Of a DNA stretch of 64,000 bases, positions 53,585-63,563 are shown piece after piece. Below the pieces are notes generated by a model. The model worked only from the letters and a program-made list of their open reading frames with translations. It had not been told where the DNA came from and did no database searches. Source of the stretch: Thermoleophilales bacterium (GTDB taxonomy: Bacteria; Actinomycetota; Thermoleophilia; Solirubrobacterales; 70-9). Position 1 is the stretch's first letter, and every line of letters starts with the position of its first letter. The translations under genes were made by a program, and so were the position numbers. The stretch spans positions 53,458-117,457 of the forward strand of contig JACJWY010000008.1 of assembly GCA_020636955.1 (NCBI GenBank), read 5' to 3'.

Positions 53585-55636
53585 CTAGGCCGCCAGCTCC
53601 CTGCTGATCGCCTCCCGGGCCTCCGCCGGCTCCAGGACCACCAGGTCACCGGCACCCTTGAGGATCTCCCGGACCAGCCAGCTGGTTCCAGCGTAGGGAA
53701 GCTCGACCACGACGGCACCATCAGCGAGCTCTTCGACCACGTTTCTTTCCTCGCGCATCCAGCGCGAGCGTTCAGGCGAGACCCAGACCCGCGCGACCGA
53801 GGCTTCCGGCACCTGGCCGTCGCTCATCCAGCCCTCGACACCGGCCAGTTCCTCGGCCTCCGGACGGGGTTCGAAAGTCTCGCCGGTCGGTCTGGCTTCC
53901 TTGATCCGGTGCAGCTTGAAGTGGCGCATCGCATTGCGGTCGAGGTCGAAGCATTCCGCGTACCAGCCTTCGCGGCCATTCTCGAGACGGTACGGCTCGA
54001 CCCGCCGCTCGGAGAACTTGTCTTCGTTTTCCTTGTAGTAGTTCAACTCCAGCACCTGCCGCTTGGCGATCGCTTCGTTGACGATGCGGGCAGCCTCGGC
54101 ACCACCGCTTTCGGTGACGATGGCGAGACCTTCACGGGCCGGATCACGCCCCAGCGCCGCGACGATCTTTTCCCTCGCCGAATCAAGCTTGGCCTGCGGA
54201 AGGTGATCCCCGACCAGGTCGATCGCCGCAACCAGGGCCTTGGCTTCGAGCGGGAGAAGCCGGGCCGGACGCGCGAAGGAGTCCCCGTAGGGCTCGGAAT
54301 CGACTTCGATGATGTCGCCCTTGATCTCGGCGTAAAGCACATAGGTGCCGCCGCCGAAATTCACCACGTTGAGGACGTCGATGTCATCCCGCAGTTCTTC
54401 CTCCGAGAGCTCGAGCCGCTGGCAGAGGTCTGACATCGAAAGCGCCGTGCCGTCCTTGGCCGCGCCGATCAGCATTCCGGCCAGGGTAACCAGCCGACCG
54501 AATCGCTCGGGCCGGATCGCGGCGGCGGAGCGGTCCTTGCTGCGATGCCGGCGTTCGCGGATCGGTGTGGGAAAATCACTCTGCGCCTCGGCCACGTCAA
54601 AGCCGTTGACGTGACGGTCACGCAGCAGTGCGATCCGCTGCTCGGCCGCGGCCCGGAATTCGGGGGGACCGAGAACCTCGGCGTTCTGACGCCAGCGCAG
54701 CACCCAGGCGAGCAATTCCCGCTCGCTCGCGTAGGAGGTCTCCAGAACTATGCCTTCCCGGCCCCCGGTTTCGGCGGGGTCGGCCTCGGTGACCTTGCCA
54801 TGCCGGCCGAAGTCACGCTCGATCAGCCACTTGATCCGCTCGCTGAAGAAGATCCGGGCGGTCCCGATCTCCTCGCCGAGCTGCCAGTCGGCGAGTTCGG
54901 CGTAGTCCATGCGTTCGAAATCTTCCGGCGGGTTGAAGTCATGCTCGGACTTGGTCGCGTAGCCGACCTTGCCACGGATCCTCGAGAGGCGGAAGACCCT
55001 GACCGCGTCACGTTCGTGGGCGTGACCGATCAGGTAGAACTGCCCGCCGCGATAGACCAGGTGATACGGGTCGACCTTGCGGTCCGAAACCTTGTCGGAG
55101 CCGATCGTGTGGTACTCGAAGGTGATCGTCTTGTGCCGGGAAATGGCGGTTTCGATCCGGGCCAGACGCTGAGTCAGATCACGCGATGAAGCAGCCGAGA
55201 ACTTGGCCATCGAGACCGGGATGTTGTCGGGATCGGCCAGCGGGTTGGGATGCCCCCAGGCGACCTGCTGCAGGGCCAGCCTGAGCGGCTCGGCATACGC
55301 GAATTCGCCCTCGGTCAGCAGGCTGAGCGAGGTTCGGAGTGCTGCCAGCTCGTCGTCGGTGAACTTGATCTCCGGCAGATAGAAGTTTTCCGGCGGAAGC
55401 GAATAGAGCTCCGCTTCGAAGAAGCCCTCACCCGGCCGGTCGACCTGCAGCTCGATGCCGAGGCTGTCCAGCTCGGCCCGGTCCGCGTAAAAGCGACGTG
55501 CGAACGCGTCTTCGTTCATCACGCTGTAACCCTCGACCTCCCGTTTGATTTCCAGGGCCGATACGGGCCTGCCCTGGGCCATCAGGAACGAGATCAGCGA
55601 GAGCTGCCGGATCAGCTTCTCGGTGTCCTTTGCCAT
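53585..55636 (-). CDS. PafB-PafC-like fused WYL transcription regulator
   Basis: A 683-residue protein made of two similar halves. Each half has a winged helix-turn-helix (about 1-60 and 385-440), a WYL domain (about 165-235, with PYHLVYRGGQFYLIGHAHER, and about 545-610) and a WCX domain. PafB and PafC are usually separate adjacent genes and activate the LexA-independent DNA-damage response in actinobacteria; natural fusions are known. The ligand-sensing pockets look intact. TAGAGT lies nine bases before the ATG. Function as damage regulator is inferred by family. Confidence 0.88.
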   Translation of the reverse strand: MAKDTEKLIRQLSLISFLMAQGRPVSALEIKREVEGYSVMNEDAFARRFYADRAELDSLGIELQVDRPGEGFFEAELYSLPPENFYLPEIKFTDDELAALRTSLSLLTEGEFAYAEPLRLALQQVAWGHPNPLADPDNIPVSMAKFSAASSRDLTQRLARIETAISRHKTITFEYHTIGSDKVSDRKVDPYHLVYRGGQFYLIGHAHERDAVRVFRLSRIRGKVGYATKSEHDFNPPEDFERMDYAELADWQLGEEIGTARIFFSERIKWLIERDFGRHGKVTEADPAETGGREGIVLETSYASERELLAWVLRWRQNAEVLGPPEFRAAAEQRIALLRDRHVNGFDVAEAQSDFPTPIRERRHRSKDRSAAAIRPERFGRLVTLAGMLIGAAKDGTALSMSDLCQRLELSEEELRDDIDVLNVVNFGGGTYVLYAEIKGDIIEVDSEPYGDSFARPARLLPLEAKALVAAIDLVGDHLPQAKLDSAREKIVAALGRDPAREGLAIVTESGGAEAARIVNEAIAKRQVLELNYYKENEDKFSERRVEPYRLENGREGWYAECFDLDRNAMRHFKLHRIKEARPTGETFEPRPEAEELAGVEGWMSDGQVPEASVARVWVSPERSRWMREERNVVEELADGAVVVELPYAGTSWLVREILKGAGDLVVLEPAEAREAISRELAA

Positions 55637-55705
55637 CAGCGCCTGACTCTACCTGCGCGAAGCTTCCGACCACCCTCCAGATCGCCCCGGAACGGGCATT
55701 CAGAC

Positions 55706-55728
55706 CGCAAAATGCCGGAATTTTTGCG
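55706..55728. promoter_or_regulatory. 7+9+7 inverted repeat between TetR and WYL genes
   Basis: CGCAAAA (55706-55712) and TTTTGCG (55722-55728). It lies about 70-90 bases upstream of the WYL gene start and about 20 after the TetR stop. The GC-poor stem and lack of a following T-tract make a terminator unlikely; an operator is possible. Confidence 0.4.
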
Positions 55729-55748
55729 CTTCCTTGCGGGAGCTGTCA

Positions 55749-56432
55749 CTAAGACGTAACGAAGCCGAGTCTTTCGGCATATCGCTCGGAACGTTCGAGG
55801 GCTTCATCCCGATCCATGTAGAAGACGAGGATCGAATAGAGAAGGTCGGGCCCGACCTCCGGCAGCATCTCGGTCCTCTCGTCGACGATCTCCGCCCGGA
55901 TCACCACGGCCGCGCCACCGATCACCATGTTCGCGATCGATTCCGGCACGTTTTCGCGACCCGGCATCATCGAACGCCCGGCGTCAACGAAGGAGGCGAT
56001 CATCCGGACCGCTGACAGGTAGCGCTCAAGCGCCTCCGGGCCGGCCGAGAACATGTCGACGATGCACATCCGTGCGAATGCCGGTTCGGCCGCGAGGAAC
56101 TTCAGGGAAGCTTCGATTCCCAGTTCGATCATCTCCGGCCAGGTCAGTTCCGGGTCGTCGCAGGCCTTGATTACCTCGGTCACGAACCGGCCCAGAATCG
56201 CGTCATAGGCGGCGAGGAAGCAGGCCTCCTTGTCGGGAAATATTTCGTAGAAGGTGGAGCGGGAAACGCGGGCTCGGGAGACGATATCGGCGACGCTGAC
56301 TTCCGCGTAGCGCTTCTCGGCACAGGCCTGGGCCATCGAGTCGAGCAGCCGGTCGCGCTGGGAAGTGACCACGAATTCACGCGGCAGGTTGTGACGCCCC
56401 GAAGGCAGCCTGGCGGGAGCTATCTCGCTCAT
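55749..56432 (-). CDS. TetR-family regulator (second of tandem pair)
   Basis: A 227-residue regulator. The N-terminal helix-turn-helix runs over YAEVSVADIVSRARVSRSTF then YEIFPDKEACFLAAYDAI. The rest is a helical ligand-binding domain of TetR size. A preface LPSGRHNLPREFVVTSQRDR is shared with the upstream paralogue (56429-57127). ATG 56432 overlaps that gene's stop by four bases. Ligand and targets unknown. Confidence 0.92.
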   Translation of the reverse strand: MSEIAPARLPSGRHNLPREFVVTSQRDRLLDSMAQACAEKRYAEVSVADIVSRARVSRSTFYEIFPDKEACFLAAYDAILGRFVTEVIKACDDPELTWPEMIELGIEASLKFLAAEPAFARMCIVDMFSAGPEALERYLSAVRMIASFVDAGRSMMPGRENVPESIANMVIGGAAVVIRAEIVDERTEMLPEVGPDLLYSILVFYMDRDEALERSERYAERLGFVTS

Positions 56433-57127
56433 TGCCCGACCACCGTCCCGTTCATCGCCTCCACGCCCTGTTCGTGCCCGAAGTACGGGGTCACCGCCAG
56501 ATACATCATGTCCGGGAGCAGTTTCGGCAAGGCCGCCGCCCGGCCGTTGGAGGCCTCGTTGAACATGAGCGCCGAAACGCCGCCCACCACGACTCGCGCA
56601 ACCTGGCTCGGAATGCGATCGGGATCATCGACCAGGTTGCGGGCCGAATCGAGAAAGGGGAAAAACGATGAAACCGCCTGCTGGTACCGATCGCGGGCCC
56701 GCGCTCCGGCGCCAAAGCCCTCGACGATGCCGACCCGGGCGGCGACGGGATTCTCGGCCAGATATGTCAGCAGGGCCCCGATGCCCCCGCGAATCTGATC
56801 CACCCAGTCATTCGAACCACCTCCGGAAAAACCTTCGGCAACGAAATTGAGCATGCGTTCCATCACCGTGCCGTAGGCGGCCACGAAGCAGTCCTCCTTG
56901 TCGGTGAACTGCTCGTAGAAGGTGGCACGCGAAACCCCGGCGGTGGAGATGATGTCGGCGACCGTGGCCTCGGCGTAACCTTTTTCCGCCACCACTCCGA
57001 TCATCGCTTCCACCATGCGCTCGCGCTGGGAGCGGACCACGACGTCACGGGGCAGTCCGTGCCGTCCGCTCGGAAGCTTCCCCGTGCCGAACGGATCGAG
57101 ATCTTCCTGTTGCTGCTCCTGCGGCAT
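56429..57127 (-). CDS. TetR-family regulator (first of tandem pair)
   Basis: A 232-residue paralogue of the next gene. LPSGRHGLPRDVVVRSQRER leads into the DNA-binding helices (YAEATVADIISTAGVSRATF). The ligand-binding domains of the two have diverged more than the DNA-binding parts, so both may bind related DNA but respond differently, or form heterodimers. TAATAT lies six bases before ATG 57127. It is divergent from the nucleotide-sugar dehydrogenase gene. Confidence 0.93.
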   Translation of the reverse strand: MPQEQQQEDLDPFGTGKLPSGRHGLPRDVVVRSQRERMVEAMIGVVAEKGYAEATVADIISTAGVSRATFYEQFTDKEDCFVAAYGTVMERMLNFVAEGFSGGGSNDWVDQIRGGIGALLTYLAENPVAARVGIVEGFGAGARARDRYQQAVSSFFPFLDSARNLVDDPDRIPSQVARVVVGGVSALMFNEASNGRAAALPKLLPDMMYLAVTPYFGHEQGVEAMNGTVVGQ

Positions 57128-57226
57128 GAGCCGATATTACCCAGCGGGAATTGACCGTGGAACGCGGGCGTACCTGAATCGGCGACCGGTTCCGGTACGA
57201 GGGCGGGCAGGGCCGAACTGCGTGCC

Positions 57227-57247
57227 GCGATCGGACAAACCGATCGC
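57227..57247. promoter_or_regulatory. 8+5+8 palindrome, candidate TetR operator
   Basis: GCGATCGG (57227-57234), ACAAA, CCGATCGC (57240-57247): perfect arms. It lies between the divergent TetR pair and the dehydrogenase gene, about 40 bases upstream of the latter's -10 (TAAACT, 57286-57291). The size and symmetry suit a TetR dimer or pair of dimers. Confidence 0.55.
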
Positions 57248-57298
57248 ATGCGCCCCGGCGCGCAGGTGCGTCTCGGTGCGCAGGTTAAACTCCCCGGC

Positions 57299-58576
57299 GT
57301 GAACTCGCAGCCTTCAGCCGGCGGGCCCGTGGGAATCGTGGGCCTGGGATACGTCGGCCTGCCGATCGCGGTCGCCTTCGCCGAAGCCGGCCGAGAGGTG
57401 ATCGGTCTCGACACCGACCCGGCCAAGGTCGACGCCATCAACCGGGCCGAGAGCTACATCGAGGACATTCCCTCCGCGAGCCTGGAGACTCTCGGTGCCC
57501 GACTCCGGGCAACCGCCGATTACGGTGACCTCGCCAGCTGCGAAGCGGTGATCATCTGTGTCCCGACCCCCCTGACGGGGTCGCGCGAACCCGACCTCAG
57601 CTATCTGGAGGATGCCGCGGAGAAGCTCGCAGGAGTTCTCGCTCCGGGCCAGACGGTGGTGCTCGAATCAACCACCTATCCGGGCACGACCCGGGACCTG
57701 CTGGCGAGGACCCTCGAAGAAGGTGGCCGCAAGGCCGGAACGGATTTCCACCTCGCCTTTTCACCGGAACGGATCGATCCGGGACGCACCGACTTCACGG
57801 TCCGGACCACCCCGAAGCTGGTCGGCGGAATGACCGAAGCCTGCACCGAAAAGGCTGTCGGGCTCTACGAAACGATCTGCGACCGGGTGATTCCCCTGTC
57901 GGGACCGGAGGCCGCCGAACTATCGAAGCTTCTCGAGAACATTTTCCGGTCGGTCAACATCGCCCTGGTCAACGAACTGGCGCAACTCTGCGACCGGCTC
58001 GGAGTCGACATCTGGGAAGTGATCGACGCCGCTTCGACGAAACCCTTCGGATTCATGCGCTTCGAACCGGGACCCGGGATGGGCGGCCATTGCCTTCCCG
58101 TCGATCCCTTCTACCTTGCCTTCAAGGCGCGCGAACATGATTTCTATCCGGAGTTCATCGAGCTGGCGGGCAAGATCAACCAGTCCCAGCCGCTCTTCTG
58201 CGTGAACCGCATCGAGCGGGTTCTGAATGCGAACGGCAAGCCGGTGAAAGACACCAGGATCCTGATTCTCGGGGTCAGCTACAAGGCGGGAGTCGGAGAC
58301 ACCCGGGAGTCACCGGCGATCAAGATCATCCGGCTGCTTCGCGAACTTGGCGCCGACGTGCGCTTCCACGATCCCCATGTGCCCGAACTTGCCGAAGCGG
58401 GTCTGACCAATTCACCGGACCTCGACGAAGCTCTTTCCGCAGCCGAATTGAGCGTGATCGTCACCGCTCACCCGGAGTTCGACTTCTCCGAGGTCATCGC
58501 GAAAAGCGAACTGGTTTTCGACCTGCGGGGAGTCACCAGGAAGCTCGATGACCCCGGCAACGTAACCAGACTCTGA
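57299..58576 (+). CDS. UDP-sugar 6-dehydrogenase (WbpA/WecC-like)
   Basis: A 425-residue NAD-dependent enzyme oxidising C6 of a UDP-sugar to the uronic acid. GIVGLGYVGLPIAVAFAEAG binds NAD, ESTTYPGTTRDLL and FSPERIDPG follow, and the catalytic Cys lies in GPGMGGHCLPVDPFYL. This pattern is closer to UDP-N-acetyl-hexosamine dehydrogenases than to UDP-glucose dehydrogenase. GTG 57299 has TAAACT exactly seven bases upstream; the upstream frame is repetitive, GC-rich and unlike coding sequence. It feeds envelope polysaccharide synthesis. Confidence 0.93.
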   Translation: MNSQPSAGGPVGIVGLGYVGLPIAVAFAEAGREVIGLDTDPAKVDAINRAESYIEDIPSASLETLGARLRATADYGDLASCEAVIICVPTPLTGSREPDLSYLEDAAEKLAGVLAPGQTVVLESTTYPGTTRDLLARTLEEGGRKAGTDFHLAFSPERIDPGRTDFTVRTTPKLVGGMTEACTEKAVGLYETICDRVIPLSGPEAAELSKLLENIFRSVNIALVNELAQLCDRLGVDIWEVIDAASTKPFGFMRFEPGPGMGGHCLPVDPFYLAFKAREHDFYPEFIELAGKINQSQPLFCVNRIERVLNANGKPVKDTRILILGVSYKAGVGDTRESPAIKIIRLLRELGADVRFHDPHVPELAEAGLTNSPDLDEALSAAELSVIVTAHPEFDFSEVIAKSELVFDLRGVTRKLDDPGNVTRL

Positions 58577-58583
58577 GCGGCCC

Positions 58584-59330
58584 GTGCTGCGGAAACTTCG
58601 CGATACGGCCCGGGAATTGGTGTTCCGCCGACCTGCCCGGCATTCGCACTGGCGAGAGATCAAGAGCGACAAGGCGACCGCCGCCCTTGCCGTTGGCACG
58701 GTGGCGATCGCCGGGGCTGTGGTCGCCGCGCAATACACCCGGCTGTTATCCCGACGGACCCATTCGGCCGGAACCGACGGTCTGATCGACTCGGCGCCGG
58801 CGGCTGCCATGGACACCGTCGGCGTGGCGGTCGAGGGCTACTCGGCCACACCCAACCGCGAGCTGGTCCTTTTCAACCTGCTCTCGGGTTTTCTCGGCAG
58901 CTTCGCGGCGGTCCGCCTGACGACCTGGGCGATCAGGGAAGACTGGGGGCCGTTTCGCAACGTGAGCGTGGGAGGCCGGCACATTCACCATTTCGTGCCG
59001 GGCATCCTGATCGCGTTCGGATCGGGAATCGCCGCGCTGCTGACCAGCGGCGAGAAAGCCGACCGGCGCATCGCCCGCACCCTCGGTGTCGGCATGGGAT
59101 TGACTTTTGACGAGGCCGCGCTGCTGCTCGACCTGCAGGACGTCTACTGGACCCGGCAGGGCCTGCTTTCAGTTCAGATCAGCCTGGCCACAGGCGCAAC
59201 CCTGGGCGCGTCAATCCTGACCATGAGAATCCTCGGCCGCGGCGAAACCCGCCAGGAAGAAGCCGGCGAGATCCCGGTCGCCGAAGGTCAGATAAACACT
59301 GTCGTACCATGGCCTCACCCGGCGCTCTAG
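58584..59330 (+). CDS. Integral membrane protein with conserved HIHHFVPG motif
   Basis: A 248-residue protein with three to five hydrophobic segments, a basic N-terminus, and GGRHIHHFVPGILIAFGSGI followed by GMGLTFDEAALLL. The His cluster beside a helix and the acidic DEA pair suggest metal or heme contacts, but I cannot name a family. GTG 58584 is seven bases after the dehydrogenase stop, so it is probably in the same operon. Confidence 0.75.
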   Translation: MLRKLRDTARELVFRRPARHSHWREIKSDKATAALAVGTVAIAGAVVAAQYTRLLSRRTHSAGTDGLIDSAPAAAMDTVGVAVEGYSATPNRELVLFNLLSGFLGSFAAVRLTTWAIREDWGPFRNVSVGGRHIHHFVPGILIAFGSGIAALLTSGEKADRRIARTLGVGMGLTFDEAALLLDLQDVYWTRQGLLSVQISLATGATLGASILTMRILGRGETRQEEAGEIPVAEGQINTVVPWPHPAL

Positions 59331-59578
59331 GCGCTCCCCCGTCTGAAGCCGCTTGCTTGCAAGAATCGCCGGTGGTCGGGCCGACCCAAGGGAGAGTGGG
59401 CCAACCCGACTGCACCGGCTATGCGCTGCTGAGGGTAGGGAGGGACCCCAGTCAACGACCTTTTCGCAGCCACCACGTCCAGTGATTCAACTGCTGATAC
59501 GGCATGGTACACCAAACACAACTGTTTTCGTGAGAGAAATCCGGCGCCGGTTTCCCGCCGCCTGAGACGCGATCCGGG
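59331..59578. other. Gene-free gap with a long imperfect hairpin
   Basis: The 248 bases between the convergent membrane-protein and purA genes hold no convincing gene. A strong structure covers 59368-59419: GCCGGTG and GTCGGG on one side pair with CCCGAC and CACCGGC on the other across a two-base bulge. A 4x4 internal loop and a CCCA/TGGG tip with an eight-base loop follow. No T-tract and no tRNA features. Confidence 0.6.
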
Positions 59579-60928
<1,350 letters not shown>

Positions 60929-60934
60929 CTAGCT

Positions 60935-61672
60935 TCAGCCGTTCCGGAGTTGCGGCTTCTGGCGGGCGTCATCGCCGAACAGGGGAACCATGCTTTCGCT
61001 GCACATCTCGGTCAGCCGGGAAACGGTCCGGGGGCCGATCTGCTGGTTCAGCTCATCCTGGTCGGTGATGTTGGTTGTCACCACGATTGACTTCCGACGC
61101 TCGTAACGCTCGTTGACGAGGGCATAGAGCTGCTCGAGTACCCATTCGGTCTGTTTCTCGGCACCCATATCGTCGATGTGCAGCAGGTCCACTTCACACA
61201 GCCGTTCGAAGAACTGGTCGTAGGATTCCTCCCCGGCCTCGGCGCCGTAGGTGGCACGGATCCGGGTGAGAAGGCTCGGCATCGAGTAGATCGCAACAGT
61301 GTGGTTCCTCTTCAGGGCTTCCTTCGAGACCAGCATCGCAAGGGTGGTTTTGCCGGTGCCTGTGTCGCCCATCAACCAGAGCCCGTTGCCCTGCTCGAGG
61401 TTTTCGTCGAGCCGGTCGATCCACTCCCTGACGACCTGCACCGCACCGGGGTTGATCTCGGTCACCGGCGGCCGGTCAAAGGAGACACCGCGGTAGCGCT
61501 TCGGCAGCACCGAATTGATCCCGGAGGCCCGGGCCCGGGCCAGTCGCGGTTCCAGGCAGTCGCATTTGCTTACCGTTCCATCCTCGTTCGGAATCCAGCC
61601 GTCCCCGTCGCAACGACCATAGGGGCAGGGTGGCAATCCGTTCGCACTTGAGCCGTACTCCTCGACCGGCAT
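60935..61672 (-). CDS. DnaC/DnaI-like helicase-loader AAA+ ATPase
   Basis: A 245-residue protein with an N-terminal zinc-binding region (CPYGRCDGDGW and KCDC) and an AAA+ core: Walker A GDTGTGKTT, Walker B LLHIDDMGAE, sensor TTNITD. This organisation resembles DnaI/DnaC replicative helicase loaders and IstB. It starts inside the dnaB stop (TGATG), a position that strongly supports loading of that helicase. No transposase is near, so an IstB role is unlikely. Confidence 0.88.
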   Translation of the reverse strand: MPVEEYGSSANGLPPCPYGRCDGDGWIPNEDGTVSKCDCLEPRLARARASGINSVLPKRYRGVSFDRPPVTEINPGAVQVVREWIDRLDENLEQGNGLWLMGDTGTGKTTLAMLVSKEALKRNHTVAIYSMPSLLTRIRATYGAEAGEESYDQFFERLCEVDLLHIDDMGAEKQTEWVLEQLYALVNERYERRKSIVVTTNITDQDELNQQIGPRTVSRLTEMCSESMVPLFGDDARQKPQLRNG

Positions 61673-63114
61673 CAGTAGCCACCGGCCCCGGCTTCAGCCT
61701 CCGCCTGGACGGCCGGTCGCGATCCCTCGCCCGCCATGTGTTCTGGCGCCACCTCGACGAACTGGGGAATCTGGTGACGGAACACCAGGGGGCTCATGCC
61801 GATCGGTCCGTTCCTGTTCTTGGAAATCAGGACTTCGGCCGTGCCATCGCGCTCGTTCGGGTCCTTGCGGTAGACGTCTTCGCGGTAAAGGAACATGACC
61901 AGGTCGGCGTCCTGCTCGATGTTGCCCGATTCACGAAGGTCGGAGAGCATCGGCCGCTTGTCCGGGCGGTTCTCGTTCGCGCGGTTTAGCTGGGATAGCG
62001 CGACCACGGGAGCATCGAGATCCGCCGCCAGCAGCTTCAGGCCGCGGCTCACCTGACCGACCTGCTCGGCCCGGTTGGCGATTCGCTCGTCCATTCTCAT
62101 CAGCTGCAGGTAGTCGACGATGATCAGCGCGAGGCCCTCTCCCTCGTGCTCCGTACCTTCATTCCGGCGCAACATCTGGGCCTGCAGCCTGCGGGCCTTG
62201 GCCCGCAGGTCGAGCAGGCCGAGGTCGGAGGTCACATCAATGAAGAGCGGTGCCTGGTCGAGCTGATTCAGGGCCTTGGTGACCTTTTTCCACTCGCGGT
62301 CCCTGCCCTTCTCGGTGCTCATTTTGCCCTTGCGCAGCAGGTCACCCTTGACTCCGGATTGCGAGGCGATGAAACGCTGGGCGAGCTCGGACTCCGACAT
62401 TTCGAGCGAGAAGAAGGCGACCGCGCGATTCTGCTTTACCGCAACGTTCTCGGCGATATTCGCCACGAAGGCCGACTTGCCGACCGAGGGCCGGGCCGCG
62501 AGGATGATCAGGTTCGATGGCTGGAGGCCACCGGTTTTCTCGTCGAGGTCGTGGTAGCCGGTGGGGATCCCTGATTCCTTGAGTTCCCCGGTAATCCGTT
62601 TTTCAAGGCGCTCGCCCTCATCAAAGAGAACGTCACCGAGCTGGCGGAAGTCTCCTTCCTGTTCCTTGTGGGCCACCTCGAAGAGCAGGGTCTCGGCCCG
62701 GTCGGAGAGTTCGCGGGCGTTCGCCTCGCGGTCACCGACCCAGGTCTCGATCGTCTGTCCGGCCAGGAGCAGTCGCCTGAGGTGGGCGGTTTCCCGCACG
62801 ATCTCGGCGTGGTGACGGGCGTTTCCGGGAGCGGCGACCTTTTCGGCCAGCTCGGCCACATAGTTGTTGCCGCCCGCTTCCTCCAGCCTCCCCCCGCTGA
62901 CCAGGGCCTCGGTGACGGTCAGTGAGTCGCAGGCCTTGTCGGCCGCGTAAAGGTCGACCATCACTTCGAAGATCGCCTTGTGGCGATCGAGATAGAAGTC
63001 CGCCGGGTTCAGCCTGACTTCATCGACGGCCCAGTTGACGGCGGGCTCATAGACCAGCATCGATCCGAGGACTGCCTCCTCGGCTTCGATGTTGTTGGGT
63101 GGTACCTGGGCTAT
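61672..63114 (-). CDS. dnaB: Replicative DNA helicase DnaB, probable ATA start
   Basis: A 480-residue helicase. The N-terminal domain (1-110) and RecA-like core show ARPSVGKSAFVANIA (Walker A), IIVDYLQLM (Walker B), SQLNRANENRPDKRPMLSDL and RESGNIEQDADLVMFLYR. The conserved opening VPPNNIEAEEAVLGSML lies upstream of ATG 63060, but that frame has a stop at 63166-63168 and no ATG, GTG, TTG or CTG in between. ATA 63114 overlaps the rplI stop as ATAG and gives the expected length. An inexact base call or true ATA initiation are the two explanations. Confidence 0.93.
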   Translation of the reverse strand: MAQVPPNNIEAEEAVLGSMLVYEPAVNWAVDEVRLNPADFYLDRHKAIFEVMVDLYAADKACDSLTVTEALVSGGRLEEAGGNNYVAELAEKVAAPGNARHHAEIVRETAHLRRLLLAGQTIETWVGDREANARELSDRAETLLFEVAHKEQEGDFRQLGDVLFDEGERLEKRITGELKESGIPTGYHDLDEKTGGLQPSNLIILAARPSVGKSAFVANIAENVAVKQNRAVAFFSLEMSESELAQRFIASQSGVKGDLLRKGKMSTEKGRDREWKKVTKALNQLDQAPLFIDVTSDLGLLDLRAKARRLQAQMLRRNEGTEHEGEGLALIIVDYLQLMRMDERIANRAEQVGQVSRGLKLLAADLDAPVVALSQLNRANENRPDKRPMLSDLRESGNIEQDADLVMFLYREDVYRKDPNERDGTAEVLISKNRNGPIGMSPLVFRHQIPQFVEVAPEHMAGEGSRPAVQAEAEAGAGGY

Positions 63115-63563
63115 TTCTCTTCCGCGACGATCGTCTTGACCGAGGCGATGGCGCCACCGGCCACTTCAACGTCAATCATGTAGGTACCGACCTGATGGAT
63201 CGGCACGTCGAGGCGAATCTTCTTGCGGTCGACCTTGATGCCGCGGGCGTCGCGGATCGCGTCGGCGATTTCCTTGGTCGTGACTGATCCATAGAGCTTG
63301 CCGTCGTCACCGGCACGATGGTTGATCGTGAGCACCGTCTTGGAGAGCAGCGAGGCGTTCTCTTTGGCCCGGGCGATTGCTTCGCGCTCGGCCTTCTCGG
63401 CGGCTTCCTTGCGGCGGATCGCTTCCTCGAGGGCACCCGGCGTGGCCGGCTGGGCCAGGCCACGGGGCTGGAGGAAATTCCGCAAGTATCCGGGCGAAAC
63501 CTCGACGGCGGTCCCGTTCTCCCCCAGGCCCTCGACGTCAGCGAGCAGAATGGCCTGGGCCAT
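63111..63563 (-). CDS. rplI: Ribosomal protein L9
   Basis: A 150-residue two-domain 50S protein: the N-terminal rRNA-binding domain (LADVEGLGENGTAVEVSPGY, RNFLQPRGLA) is joined by a long helix rich in Lys, Glu and Ala to the C-terminal domain (GKLYGSVTTKEIADAI). ATG 63563 overlaps the rpsR stop by one base (TAATG). Its stop overlaps the presumed ATA of dnaB. The rpsR-rplI-dnaB order is widely conserved. Confidence 0.98.
   Translation of the reverse strand: MAQAILLADVEGLGENGTAVEVSPGYLRNFLQPRGLAQPATPGALEEAIRRKEAAEKAEREAIARAKENASLLSKTVLTINHRAGDDGKLYGSVTTKEIADAIRDARGIKVDRKKIRLDVPIHQVGTYMIDVEVAGGAIASVKTIVAEEK

Noticed and set aside
59331..59578. tRNA or IS remnant in the gap before purA
   Set aside because: No acceptor stem, T-loop or CCA pattern, and no transposase-like frame; only a hairpin can be supported.
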